27,498 nucleotides of DNA from Oscillospiraceae bacterium (GCA_015063335.1 SVUH01000020.1:1-27498), one strand, 5' to 3'. Counted from the stretch's first letter, positions 1 through 10,500 are shown. The notes: a model not told the origin generated them from the sequence alone. Numbers and translations are program-made.

Positions 1-1173
1 GCCTGCGGGACGTACCGTATACGTCGCATAATTCTGTATTCGGTTCGCGTTCTTTTCACCAACCGCTCCCGCAACACCGAGTATATCTCCCGTTTTTGGA
101 TCAATTACTATCATTGAGGACTGCGGCGCATCCGCTTTTCCAACCGAAAAGTTAGATAGATCTTTATAGTATTCTTCAAGCGTTTCTTGTACGTCGGGAT
201 CCATAACTGTGTATATTTTAAGCCCCCCCGTATAGACCACAAGGCTTGCCATAGGGCGGCTATAACCGTAAGTGCTCATAAGATCGTTCATAATGTCCTC
301 TACGACCATATCAACGTACCAGGAGTTAATTGCCGTCTCTGCACCGCTCTCCTTTACGTTTAGCACCGTTTGCTCGTTTTTTGCGGTCGTGTATTCTACC
401 TCACTTATATATCCTAGCTCATACATTTGAGTGAGGATCAGCAATCTTCTTCTGTCGTTATTTTCGGGATTTCTTATCGGATCGTAATAGGTGGGGCTGT
501 TTGTGATCGCTGCGATACAAGCGCATTCGGAAAGCGTAAGCTCCGAGACGTCCTTTGAGAAATAATATTCCGCCGCCGCGCCGACACCGTAGCAGCCTTG
601 AGAAAGATTTATGATGTTTAAATACAATTCAAGTATTTCGTTTTTATCCATCTTTGTTTCAAGATCTAGTGCCCAGAATATTTCCTGAATTTTTCTTTGA
701 AACGAGTATTCGTCCTTATCCGTAACATTTTTTATTAGCTGTTGGGTTATGGTAGAGCCGCCGTAGCTGTCACTGAATTTCAAATAATAATTTACTCCCG
801 CGGACAACGTTCTGAACCAGTCAACGCCCTTATGCTTATAAAATCGCTTATCCTCAATACTGACGAATGCGTTTTTTAGGTATTCGGGAATTTGTCCGTA
901 AGAGACGTATTTGCTCCTATACCCTCCGTACAAGGTCTCTGAAAGCTCGACTGCCTCTCCCACTCTGTTTGTTCTGTCCTCGTACTCATAATAGTAGATT
1001 TTAGTCTGTGAATCGGAGCCTACAATATAAAACATGCTCTCATCAATGCTCTTTTCAACGTATCTGTCAATATATATTGCAAAGGAAATTCCGATCACCG
1101 TAAGCATGACACCGATAACTATAAGTAACAACAAGAAGATCTTTAATATTTTGGATAATAGCGCTTTTACCAT
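1..1173 (-). CDS. Class A penicillin-binding protein (PBP1A-like), 3' part cut by window edge
   Basis: Bifunctional peptidoglycan synthase: an N-terminal glycosyltransferase (GT51) polymerises lipid II and a C-terminal transpeptidase cross-links glycan strands, outside the membrane. The 391 visible residues start MVKALLSK, followed by a single membrane anchor (about 12-34). The GT51 domain is complete: catalytic Glu107 in SIEDKRFYKHKG, then GGSTITQQLIKN, RKIQE and ELYLNIINLSQGCYGVGAA. The beginning of the transpeptidase domain is present (SMIVIDPKTGDILGVAGAVG), and the reading frame runs off the window at ...TVRPAG, which in relatives lies immediately before the catalytic SxxK serine. So the active-site serine itself cannot be seen here. 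The ATG at 1173 has an AGGGAG ribosome site 5 nt upstream. It is divergent from the small membrane protein at 1276. Family assignment is secure; which PBP paralogue it is cannot be told. Confidence 0.95.
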   Translation of the reverse strand, partial: MVKALLSKILKIFLLLLIVIGVMLTVIGISFAIYIDRYVEKSIDESMFYIVGSDSQTKIYYYEYEDRTNRVGEAVELSETLYGGYRSKYVSYGQIPEYLKNAFVSIEDKRFYKHKGVDWFRTLSAGVNYYLKFSDSYGGSTITQQLIKNVTDKDEYSFQRKIQEIFWALDLETKMDKNEILELYLNIINLSQGCYGVGAAAEYYFSKDVSELTLSECACIAAITNSPTYYDPIRNPENNDRRRLLILTQMYELGYISEVEYTTAKNEQTVLNVKESGAETAINSWYVDMVVEDIMNDLMSTYGYSRPMASLVVYTGGLKIYTVMDPDVQETLEEYYKDLSNFSVGKADAPQSSMIVIDPKTGDILGVAGAVGEKNANRIQNYATYTVRPAG

Positions 1174-1275
1174 ATTTTCTCCCTATTAAAAAATATATCC
1201 ACGTATATTATTGCACCAATCGGTATAATTTATAATCTCGGTAGAAACAATAATATAAAAATTGCGGAGATATAT

Positions 1276-1677
1276 ATGAAAAGCGCAAACAATAAGATAA
1301 ACTTAATTTTAAAAATAACGGCGATATATGCAATTCTAATGATTGCAATACTTGTTATCTCTTTGTGGTTTGTATTTAATTCGCGCGACATAAACGAGGT
1401 TATAATTGAAGAAAGCTCAATGCAGACAGAGTACGTTTACGTCGTAAAGGACGAGATAAAAGAACCCGAAACGGAAACGGCTGACAAAGAAAAGATATAT
1501 ATTGTGCGTGAGCACATGGATAAGATCGGCATTTTCGACGAATCCGGAACACTTATTAAGGTTTTAGAGGTATACGTCAAAACGCTTCCCGAGGCTGACA
1601 AGCGCATGCTTGAGGAGGGCTTTGAGGTCGTGGGTAAAAAGCAATTGAATGCCATAATTGAGGACTATGACGGATAA
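1276..1677 (+). CDS. Small membrane-anchored protein with BofC-like C-terminal segment
   Basis: A 133-residue protein with one N-terminal hydrophobic segment (about residues 8-34), then a short acidic linker rich in Glu/Lys/Thr (about 58-72) and an approximately 60-residue C-terminal module (YIVREHMDKIGIFDESG... to ...AIIEDYDG). The C-terminal pattern (K-I-x-I-F, then L-x-V-Y-V-x-x-L-P, D-x-x-x-L-E-x-G, a final I-x-D-Y) resembles the C-terminal domain of BofC, an intermembrane-space regulator of the SpoIVB checkpoint in Bacillus sporulation, and many clostridial proteins annotated as hypothetical. I infer one membrane segment with the module outside the cytoplasm. The ATG has GCGGAGA 5 nt upstream. 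It is divergent from the penicillin-binding protein and ends before the shared hairpin at 1685. Exact function is unknown; a link to sporulation or cell-wall assembly is only suggested by homology and neighbourhood. Confidence 0.75.
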   Translation: MKSANNKINLILKITAIYAILMIAILVISLWFVFNSRDINEVIIEESSMQTEYVYVVKDEIKEPETETADKEKIYIVREHMDKIGIFDESGTLIKVLEVYVKTLPEADKRMLEEGFEVVGKKQLNAIIEDYDG

Positions 1678-1684
1678 AATACAA

Positions 1685-1716
1685 AGAAAGAGCCACGCAT
1701 TTGCGTGGCTCTTTCT
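1685..1716. terminator. Bidirectional intrinsic terminator between convergent genes
   Basis: Perfect 15-bp inverted repeat (AGAAAGAGCCACGCA / TGCGTGGCTCTTTCT) with a very short centre. On the minus strand it is followed by a T-rich run (TTGTATTTTAT), which suits termination of the dnaE transcript ending at 1729. On the plus strand the stem itself ends in CTTTCT and starts 7 nt after the stop of the BofC-like gene, so it may serve both. Confidence 0.85.
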
Positions 1717-1728
1717 CATAAGAAAAAA

Positions 1729-4700
1729 CTATTTCAATACTACGTTTTCTTTTCCTAAGATCTCTCGGAGCTCGGAAAGTATATATTCAGTAGCAGTTAT
1801 TCCACCTTGATAATTAACGTAAGTCGAGCTTTCGGAATTATAAAAAATTACTTTTACATTTCCCTCAAAAATATCAACTAAATTCTTTACCTTTAAATAC
1901 TCACGGCAATTAAAATCCGGAACTCGTAGATATATTTTTGTATAAGCCTTTGTGGGGTGAGCATCAACAGTCGTCACTACTCCTGTTTTATCAGGCTTTG
2001 TATCTGTGCTTGGCTTATACTTAGCGTTATCAATAAGCTCGTCTATCACATTTACAAGAACCTTGGGGAACTCGTCCTCGCGCAATGAAACGCTTCCCTC
2101 AATATATACGGGAGAATCAACGCGAATATACTGATAAAACTGCGTATATATCTTCGGGAAAACAAGACATTCGATCTCGCCATATCTGTCCTCTACTGTT
2201 ATAAACGCCATTTTCTGATTATTTTTGGTCGTTTTAAGAGTAAGGGACGATATAATTCCGCAAAGCTTGACCGCTTGCTTCTCTTTTACTGCTTCTGCAT
2301 CTAAAAGCTCTGCAATTTCCGTCACGTTGAGGTTTTCTATGTGTGCGGAATAGCTATCGATCATGTGTCCCGAGAAGTACATTCCCGAGCTCTCCTTTTC
2401 AAGCATCAGTTTTTCCTTGAGGGAAAAGTCAGGAACGTTCGGATACTCAAACTTGGGGGCTATCTCTGCGTTACCCGACGAAAAGGCAGACGAGAACATA
2501 TCAAGCTGTCCCGAAATATTGCTCCTGTTTTTTTCAGTACGAATATCAATAAGCCGCTCGTAGGACAAAAGGAGTCTGCTTCTGTACGTTCCGAGCTTAT
2601 CAAACGCACCGGCTTTTATAAGCCCCTCAACCATGCGCTTGTTTATATCGTAATCGGACATTCTCTGTACGAAATCCTCGAAATCGGCAAACGGCGCGCC
2701 CGTACGCTCGCGAATTATATTTTCAACGAACTGCTTTCCGACGTTTTTGAGTGCAAGAAGTCCAAAAACGATATTTCCGTTATTCGGGTGAAAATACGTA
2801 CGGCTCTCGTTTATATCGGGCGGTAAGACCTTTATTCCGAATCTGCCGCATTCCGTGATATACTCTGCAAGCTTGGTAAGGTTTCCAAGCACCGACGTCA
2901 TAAGCGCCGCCATATACTCGCACGGATAATGCGCTTTCAAATATGCGGTTCTGTATGATATAACTGCGTATGCCGCCGCATGGCTCTTATTGAACGCATA
3001 ATTTGCAAAGGAAGAAATATCGTTAAATATCTTTCCCGCAAGCGTTTCGTCAACGCCTCGTTCCTTTGCGCCCAAAATGAAGCTTTCATATTCTGCGTTA
3101 AGAACGTCTGCCTTTTTCTTGGACATCGCACGTCTTACTACATCTGCGTGGCCGTAGGTATATCCCGCCATTTCGCGGAAAACACTCATTACCTGCTCTT
3201 GATATACGATACATCCGTAGGTGGATCTCAGTATCGGCTCAAGCAATGGGTGGTCATACGATATTTTATCCGAATTGTGGCGCGACTCTATATATTTAGG
3301 TATAGAGTCCATGGGCCCCGGTCTGTACAAGGCAATTGCCGCTATTATATCGTCAAAACGCTCGGGACGAAGCTCGGAGAGCATCTGGCGCATACCGGCG
3401 GATTCAAGCTGAAATACACCCAATGTAGCTCCCGACGAGATAAGATCGTAGGTTGCTTTATCGTCATAAGGAACGGCTGAAATATTAAAATCCGGATTGA
3501 TTTCCTTAACAAAAGAACAAGCATCGTTCATTATTGTAAGGTAACGAAGCGCCAAAAAGTCAAATTTTAGGAGTCCGAGCTGTGCTATCGTATCCATATC
3601 GAACTGCGTAACTATCGCGCTATTGCTCACGGCAAGGGGCACGTATTTCGCTATCGGCTCGTCTGTGACCACAAGACCTGCCGCGTGAACCGTGATATTT
3701 CTCGGCATTCCCTCTATTTCCATTGCGGTATCAACAAGTCTTTTTACCGACTCCGAGCTTTCGTAAAGCGTTTTAAGCTCGGGAAGCTTTAACGCATCCT
3801 TAAGCGTCATTCCAAGCTCGTGCGGCACGGCTCTCGCAACGGGATCAACATCTGCATACGTCATACCGAGTGCTCTGCCGACGTCACGTATCGCCGCACG
3901 CGCGGCAAGCGTACCGTAGGCTATGATCTGCGAGACGTGGTCGCTCCCGTATTTGTCATACATATACCGTATGACCTCGTCTCGGCGGTTATAGCAAAAG
4001 TCAATATCAATATCGGGCATACTAACTCTCTCGGGGTTAAGAAATCTCTCGAAAAGCAAGTCGAATTTTATAGAATCAACGTCGGTAATTCCGATAAGGA
4101 ACGCTACAAGACTGCCCGCGCCCGAGCCTCTGCCTGGACCTACGGGAATATCCCTTGATTTTGCGAACGCGACGTAATCCTGAACTATCAAAAAATAGTC
4201 GTCATATCCCATGTCGGAGATAACGGAAAGCTCATATTCAATGCGCTCAAGATACGCTTTTTCACCTTGCGGCTCAAATACGAGCGAGCCGTCCGCCAAG
4301 CGCCGTTCAATACCTTTAAATACAAGAGAGCACAGATATTCCGACGACGAAAGTCCGTCGGGTGTTTTATAGGTAGGAAGCTTAGGCTCGTCAAAGGAAA
4401 ACTCAAAATTACACATATCCGCAATTTTAACCGTGTTTTCAATTGCGCCCTGATACTTACCGAAAAGCATCTTCATCTCAGCAGTATTTTTATAGTAAAA
4501 TTCGTCTACCTCAAAGCCGATAGGTCTGCCGTCGGTTATAACGTTATTCGTTTGTATGCACATAAGCACCGCTTGTGTGGTCGCGTTTTCGCGGCGCAAA
4601 TAGTGACAGTCATTGGTAGCAACAAGCGGCAGAGAGCACTCTTCCGCAAGTCTTACAAGCTGCGGTAAGATCTGAAGCTGCTCGCTCAGACCATGATTTT

Positions 4701-5241
4701 GAAGCTCTATATAAAAATTATCCTTGCCAAATATCGACGAAAGCTCCTTGGCATACTCAACTGCGGCATTATAATCTCCCGCAGACAAAAGCGAGGGGAT
4801 CTTTCCCGCAAGACACGCGGAGAGCGCGATCAATCCCTCGGAATGGTCACGCAGCAGCTCCATATCTATACGGGGCTTGGAGTAAAATCCTTCGGTAAAC
4901 GACTTTGATACAAGATATATGAGATTTCTGTAACCCACCTCGTTTTTGCACAAAAGCACAAGGTGATTATACTTGCCGTTTCCGTCTGCGTATACGGTTT
5001 TGTCAAATCTCGAGCCCGATGCAACGTAGACCTCGCATCCGATTATCGGCTTAATACCTTCCTTGATGCATGCCCTATAAAAGCTTACAGCACCGTACAT
5101 TACTCCGTGGTCGGTCAAGGCTACCGCGGTATGTCCGCATTCTTTGGCTCTGACGGGTATGTCGCTTATTCTACAAGCACCGTCAAGCAAGCTGTATTCG
5201 CTATGAAGATGAAGATGTACAAATTCGGACACATCCGTCAC
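1729..5241 (-). CDS. dnaE: DNA polymerase III alpha subunit, DnaE type
   Basis: Replicative DNA polymerase of the C family; in bacteria that also have PolC it typically extends RNA primers, notably on the lagging strand. At 1170 residues it has normal length. In order: PHP domain (FVHLHLHSEYSLLDGA, ALTDHGVMYGA, CEVYV, SACLAG, TNDCHYL), polymerase core with GPGRGSGAGSLVAFLIGIT, catalytic Asp410 and Asp412 in PDIDIDF, a third Asp in LLKFDFLALRYL, the tract NKSHAAAYAVISYRTAYLK, a tandem HhH region, a clamp-binding motif QLDMF (912-916), and a C-terminal OB fold (VKLCGIISSLTLKTTKNNQK). The PHP metal ligands look intact. The annotated start is GTG at 5241. A second in-frame GTG at 5232, with GGTGA 5 nt upstream, would give MSEFVHLHLH, closer to most family members. 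It is last in the operon, 23 nt after the exported protein gene. Confidence 0.97.
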   Translation of the reverse strand: MTDVSEFVHLHLHSEYSLLDGACRISDIPVRAKECGHTAVALTDHGVMYGAVSFYRACIKEGIKPIIGCEVYVASGSRFDKTVYADGNGKYNHLVLLCKNEVGYRNLIYLVSKSFTEGFYSKPRIDMELLRDHSEGLIALSACLAGKIPSLLSAGDYNAAVEYAKELSSIFGKDNFYIELQNHGLSEQLQILPQLVRLAEECSLPLVATNDCHYLRRENATTQAVLMCIQTNNVITDGRPIGFEVDEFYYKNTAEMKMLFGKYQGAIENTVKIADMCNFEFSFDEPKLPTYKTPDGLSSSEYLCSLVFKGIERRLADGSLVFEPQGEKAYLERIEYELSVISDMGYDDYFLIVQDYVAFAKSRDIPVGPGRGSGAGSLVAFLIGITDVDSIKFDLLFERFLNPERVSMPDIDIDFCYNRRDEVIRYMYDKYGSDHVSQIIAYGTLAARAAIRDVGRALGMTYADVDPVARAVPHELGMTLKDALKLPELKTLYESSESVKRLVDTAMEIEGMPRNITVHAAGLVVTDEPIAKYVPLAVSNSAIVTQFDMDTIAQLGLLKFDFLALRYLTIMNDACSFVKEINPDFNISAVPYDDKATYDLISSGATLGVFQLESAGMRQMLSELRPERFDDIIAAIALYRPGPMDSIPKYIESRHNSDKISYDHPLLEPILRSTYGCIVYQEQVMSVFREMAGYTYGHADVVRRAMSKKKADVLNAEYESFILGAKERGVDETLAGKIFNDISSFANYAFNKSHAAAYAVISYRTAYLKAHYPCEYMAALMTSVLGNLTKLAEYITECGRFGIKVLPPDINESRTYFHPNNGNIVFGLLALKNVGKQFVENIIRERTGAPFADFEDFVQRMSDYDINKRMVEGLIKAGAFDKLGTYRSRLLLSYERLIDIRTEKNRSNISGQLDMFSSAFSSGNAEIAPKFEYPNVPDFSLKEKLMLEKESSGMYFSGHMIDSYSAHIENLNVTEIAELLDAEAVKEKQAVKLCGIISSLTLKTTKNNQKMAFITVEDRYGEIECLVFPKIYTQFYQYIRVDSPVYIEGSVSLREDEFPKVLVNVIDELIDNAKYKPSTDTKPDKTGVVTTVDAHPTKAYTKIYLRVPDFNCREYLKVKNLVDIFEGNVKVIFYNSESSTYVNYQGGITATEYILSELREILGKENVVLK

Positions 5242-5264
5242 CGCCCTTTCATAAAATTTTAAAT

Positions 5265-7520
5265 CTATTCTTTCTTTGACGTATCGTCACGTCTGAACAG
5301 GATCATAAGCACTACACCCAAGGCAAACGCCGCAAACGTAACACCTATAATTATTAAAATAATTTTATAGTCAAATCCGCTGTCGTCAGTTTCGTCGAGA
5401 TTTCGTAACTCCTGACGCTTGGCGCTGATAAGCGTTTCGAGCTCCTCTGTGGAATATTCAGTACTAAATCCCTTTACGTCGTGCACCCAAACTGAAAGCG
5501 AGCTTGATTTTTCCGTAAGATTTTTAACGCTTACCGTTAAATACTCTGCAAGGTTTTCCTGTGCATAGTCGGAAACGTCAAAGTACAGCTCTGTTCTTGC
5601 TCCGTTTTTGAGTATTCCCTTTGCGACAAGCCTGTTTTTTTGCTCTCCTACGGTTAGTGTAACCTCATAGAGCGCGTCGTCGGACGCAGATGTGTCTTCC
5701 GCCTCTATGGTGATCGACATTACAGATGTATAAGAATAACTTTCGGGATATTTTAATCTGCCGATTATCTGTGTAGACTGTCCTATCTCTAACGGCATAG
5801 ATACCGCGCGAAGTGCTCTGAATTCATCGGAATCCTGATCGGAAAGAACAGACGAGCAATTCTCACCCGTTACAATACTGTTAAAGTCCGAGGCAACGGC
5901 AAAATCCATATAAGCGAAGCTTCCCTTTATGTTTTGGGGCTTTTCCTCATAAAACGTCTTACTCCAAATTTTCCCAAAGGAGGGGATAGAGACGTTTTCG
6001 GACAGCACGTCGTTCCATGAATCTTCCTTGAAATATTCAAGCAAAGAATTCATCTGCTCTGCGGCATTTGGAGTATCGATAAGCTTGATCAAGGTAGAAA
6101 TATCATTATCCTGACTGTTTTTATCCGTTTGAAGCACAAAGCAGGATATTTCTTTGCTTTGAAGCAGCTTCAAATAGTTATATACGTAAGCGCACGAAAG
6201 CGCATTGCCCTCAAGCGCTCCGTCAGCGTGCCACGAGTACATCACAGAGACAGGTGCGCTTTCGTGACTCGCTCGCAGAGAATTTAAATATCCCAAAAAA
6301 GCGGACACGTTATACGCGCCAATACGACTATCATCAATATTTTCCGTGTCAATACCGTCAGCAAGCATCTTTCCGTCTATACCGAATGGCACAGATTTAG
6401 ATTCAATCATAACCGAACAGTTAAATTCTTGAGAAAAGCTTCTGTCCAAGGCACTTATAACGTTGTTTAAAAGCTTGCTTGGAGAAAGCGCCAAGTCGCC
6501 GTAACCGTCGTAGGTATAATCATTTTTGTCAGATACGGGGATAACCACATCGGCGCTCGGTGTCGCCTGTCTTACCGCACTCGCGAGAACGGAAACGTAA
6601 AACGCATAAAGGTCACAATATTCGTCAACCGACAGATTCCCGATATAATTTACAGTTTCAATGTCATCTGCGCTCATTCCGACAACGATCCCCGCAATGC
6701 TTCCCTTATCCTGTACGTATCTGTTAGCAAGAAATTCAGCCACAGCGTATACGTATTCAAGCTCCTCGTAAGCATAAAGACTCGGAATCGCGCATTTAGT
6801 TGCATCGACGTCGGAGTGATATAAAAATCTCAAATAAATGTTACATCTATTAAGAGATGCCGATAAGATCGCGCTGTCAAGCTTATCAACGTAGGAGCTT
6901 CTTATTAAGTAAGAGGAATTTTTTACGGTATGTACAATACTGTCTGCCGCATCACCTTTAAGCAAATTAAAGTCAACGTCTATAACAGCAGTACCTATTC
7001 CCTTGTCTATAATGGAAATTCCACTGTCTGTATAAATTCCTTTGAAATGAGAACGGTCGTCGGCGACATCTTGATACGTTGATGCAACTGCAGGCATAAG
7101 CGGCTCTGCCGCAAGGAAGTTTTCTCCCTCGGGCGAAGATAATACGACCGCGTAATTTGAAAATCTGTCAACTGCACTCTCAATTTCTATGTAAAACGTA
7201 AATCTTACAGACATAGAGGTTTTAGCTAATGGAAGCACGCCGTCAGCCGTAACTGCCTTTTGCACGTCTTCGGAGGGGGCTGCCGAATATATGTGTATTT
7301 CATAATCGGGGTGGCTTATCATAAAGTCGTGACGAACTGTTCCCGAAATGAGCACTTGATTATTTTCAGCGTCAAGAATGCAGGAAAACGTGACAGCGCC
7401 GAGAAAAGCATCAGCGCTCATCTCACTTTCCGTATCCACAGTCTCCGTGGCAAAAGCGGAGGGAATAAAAACGGAAGCGCAAAAAATGATACACAAGAAA
7501 ACGCATATTATCCTCTTCAT
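5265..7520 (-). CDS. Exported, membrane-anchored protein of unknown function (possible DUF5722-like barrel)
   Basis: 751 residues. Signal peptide at the start (MKRIICVFLCIIFC..., likely cleavage after AFA near residue 24) and a C-terminal membrane anchor (about 715-741, YKIILIIIGVTFAAFALGVV) followed by a basic tail RRDDTSKKE, so nearly all of it should face outside. The N-terminal part looks beta-rich. A middle region (about 160-470) alternates strand- and helix-like segments and, from memory, resembles DUF5722 TIM-barrel proteins related to glycoside hydrolases. At the place where those have a GNE-type motif this protein reads VVGMSADD, so glycosidase activity would be doubtful. A further beta-rich region precedes the anchor. 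The ATG has a strong AGGAGGG site. It sits between polC (26 nt) and dnaE (23 nt), apparently co-transcribed. I do not recognise a function. Confidence 0.8.
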   Translation of the reverse strand: MKRIICVFLCIIFCASVFIPSAFATETVDTESEMSADAFLGAVTFSCILDAENNQVLISGTVRHDFMISHPDYEIHIYSAAPSEDVQKAVTADGVLPLAKTSMSVRFTFYIEIESAVDRFSNYAVVLSSPEGENFLAAEPLMPAVASTYQDVADDRSHFKGIYTDSGISIIDKGIGTAVIDVDFNLLKGDAADSIVHTVKNSSYLIRSSYVDKLDSAILSASLNRCNIYLRFLYHSDVDATKCAIPSLYAYEELEYVYAVAEFLANRYVQDKGSIAGIVVGMSADDIETVNYIGNLSVDEYCDLYAFYVSVLASAVRQATPSADVVIPVSDKNDYTYDGYGDLALSPSKLLNNVISALDRSFSQEFNCSVMIESKSVPFGIDGKMLADGIDTENIDDSRIGAYNVSAFLGYLNSLRASHESAPVSVMYSWHADGALEGNALSCAYVYNYLKLLQSKEISCFVLQTDKNSQDNDISTLIKLIDTPNAAEQMNSLLEYFKEDSWNDVLSENVSIPSFGKIWSKTFYEEKPQNIKGSFAYMDFAVASDFNSIVTGENCSSVLSDQDSDEFRALRAVSMPLEIGQSTQIIGRLKYPESYSYTSVMSITIEAEDTSASDDALYEVTLTVGEQKNRLVAKGILKNGARTELYFDVSDYAQENLAEYLTVSVKNLTEKSSSLSVWVHDVKGFSTEYSTEELETLISAKRQELRNLDETDDSGFDYKIILIIIGVTFAAFALGVVLMILFRRDDTSKKE

Positions 7521-7546
7521 TTTTATTCCCTCCTTTTCTTTGTTTT

Positions 7547-10500
7547 TTAGAAAAACGATAACTGGTCCGTCTCGTTAAGGTTGTCCAAAACGTGGTTTTT
7601 ACGCAATATTTCTATAACGCTCTTTGTAAGCTTTGCGCGTATTCTCAAGTCGTCAACTGAAAAGAATTTTTCTTCTTTTCTCGCCTCAATAATATTTATT
7701 GCTGCATTCTCACCAAGTCCCGGGAGCGCAGAAAACGGCATACGTATCGCTCCGTTTTCCGGTAAGAATATGTAAGAATCCGACTTTTCAATATCTATCG
7801 GCAAAAATCTGATGCCTCGAGCCATGCATTCATTTATAAGCTGAAGCACAGGGATAGAGCTTTGCTCCTTGGGAGACGCTTCCTTTCCGCGTTTTTCTAT
7901 ATCCTTAATGGTTGACATGACACCGCTTCTTCCGCGCATAACGACCTCTGCGTCAAACGCGCCGGGTGCAACGGTAAACATTGAGCAATAAAACGCGATC
8001 GGTATATGGACCTTATACCAACCAAGACGGATAGCAGACATAACGTATGCCGCCGCATGCGCCTTGGGGAACATGTATTTTATTTTTTTACAAGAACCAA
8101 TATACCATTCGGGAACGTTGTGGGCGCGCATTTCCGCTTCCCACTCGGGAGTCAAGCCTCTTCCCTTTCTTACGCTCTCCATTATCTTAAATGCAAGTGC
8201 GTTTTCAAGACCGTATCTGATAAGATCAAGCATAATACCGTCACGAGTTCCGATAACCTGCGAAATATCGCAAATACCCTCTTTGATCAGATCCTGCGCG
8301 TTGCCGAGCCAAACGTCCGTTCCATGCGTAAGTCCCGAAATCTGTAAAAGATCCGCGAAATTTTTAGGCTTTGCCTCTATAAGCACCTGCTGCAAAAAGC
8401 GCGTACCAAACTCCGGCAAGCCAAACGTACCTATCTGCGAATCAATATCCTCTGGGGTGACACCGAGAGGTCTGGTTGAAGCAAACAGCTCGTAAACCTC
8501 GGGATCATTCATTGGAACGTCCATTACGCTCGTATCCGAAAAGCGCTCGAGATACTTATATTTGGTAGGAATATCGTGTCCAAGCTCGTCAAGCTTGAGT
8601 ATCGTATCGTGAAGATAAGAGAAAGCAAAGTGAGTCGTAATTGTATCCGAATGTGGGTCGTCGGCGGGATGCTGTACGGGAGTAAAGTCATACACCTCAT
8701 ATTCTCTCGGAACAACTATTATTCCGCCGGGGTGCTGACCGGTAGTGCGTTTTACGCCGACACAGTTCTGTATCATGCGCTCCATTTCCGCTCTACCTAT
8801 GCTAACGCCCTTTTGCTCAAAATACTTTGCAATAAATCCAAAGGCGGTCTTGTCCGCAAGCGTTCCGAGCGTTCCTGCGCGGAACACGTTTTCAGCACCG
8901 AACAGTTCCTCAGTATACTTATGTACCTTGCCCTGAACGTCACCCGAAAAGTTGAGGTCTATATCGGGGGATTTATCTCCGTAGAAGCCAAGGAAGGTCT
9001 CAAACGGAATATCGTGGCCGTCAGCGCAATACTTTGTCCCGCACTTAGGACAGTTTGCGTCGGGCAAGTCAAAGCCTGAGCCTACCGTTCCGTCGGTAAA
9101 AAACTCCGAGTGACGGCAATTCGGGCAATAATAGTGTGGCGGCAACGGATTTACCTCGGAAATTCCCGCCATAGTAGCAACAAATGACGAGCCTACCGAG
9201 CCACGCGAGCCTACGAGATACCCTTGACTTTCACTGTACCAAACAAGCTTCTGTGCAATCATATAGAGCACCGCAAAGCCGTTCTTTATAATTGAGGTAA
9301 GCTCCTTATCAAGACGGTTCTTTACGATTTCAGGCAAGTCGTCACCGTACATCGAGCGCGCCTTTGTCCAGCAAAGCTCCTGAAGCTCCTCCTCTGCGCC
9401 CTCCATGTGAGGAGTATACGATCCCTTGGGTATAGGGCGCACGTCGCCGATCATATCTGCGATAAGGTTGGTATTGTCAATTACCACCTCGCGAGCCTTT
9501 TCTTCACCAAGATATGAAAACTCCTCAAGCATTTCCTCGGTAGTTCTGAAATACAAATGAATATCTCTGTCAAAATCCTTATATTTAAGACCTGCTTGAA
9601 GTATCTTTCTGAATATCTCGTCTTCCTTATTAAGAAAATGCGCGTCGCACGTTGCAACAACAGGTTTTCCGTACTTTTCTCCGAGCGCGACAATACGTCG
9701 GTTAAGCTCTCTAAGTCCTTCCTCGTCCGCAACAACACCCTCGTTTATCAAAAATCTGTTATTACATATAGGCTGTATTTCGAGATAGTCGTAGAAATTA
9801 ACTATGTCCTCTATCTCCTTTTCGGGCTTGTTATCAAGTATAGCCCTGAAAAGCTCTCCCGCCTCACACGCAGAGCCTATTATAAGCCCCTCGCGGTGCG
9901 CCTCAAGCTCCGTCTTGGGAATTCTCGGGAAACGGTGGAAATACTTTATGTAGCTCGAGGATATGAGCTTATATAGGTTTTTAAGTCCCGTCTGATTCTT
10001 GACGAGAATTATCTGGTGATACGTGCGTAGATTAAGCGGATCTGCCTTTGTACGCATCTCGTTTCCGAGATCCTTAAAGTTGGTAATATCCATCTCGTGC
10101 ATCTGCGAGGTCATCGCAAAGTATATCTTTGCGAGTATCTCTGCATCGTCACACGCTCTGTGATGGTGGAAATCCTCAAGCTCATAGTGCTTTGCCAAAA
10201 TATTGAGCTTATGGGATTTCATTTCGGGATTTATATACTTTGACAGCGCAAGCGTATCAAGGTACGGATTATTAAATTCTATGCCACACTCGTCTGCTGC
10301 AACGCGTATAAAGCCTGTGTCAAAATCGGCGTTATGAGCAACGAGCAAGCCCTCTCCGACAAAGTTCAAAAATTCGGGGAGAACCTTATCTATCGTTGGC
10401 GCGTCTGCCACCATTTCGTCGGTTATAGAGGTAAGCTCCTGTATATCCTCGGGAATATGGCACATTGGATTGACAAACGTATTATATTTATCAATAATTT

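Noticed and set aside
1174..1275. TATAAT-like elements at 1224-1229 and 1231-1236 between the divergent PBP and BofC-like genes
   Set aside because: No convincing -35 hexamer at 16-18 bp on either strand; A/T-rich sequence makes such matches common, so no promoter was called.
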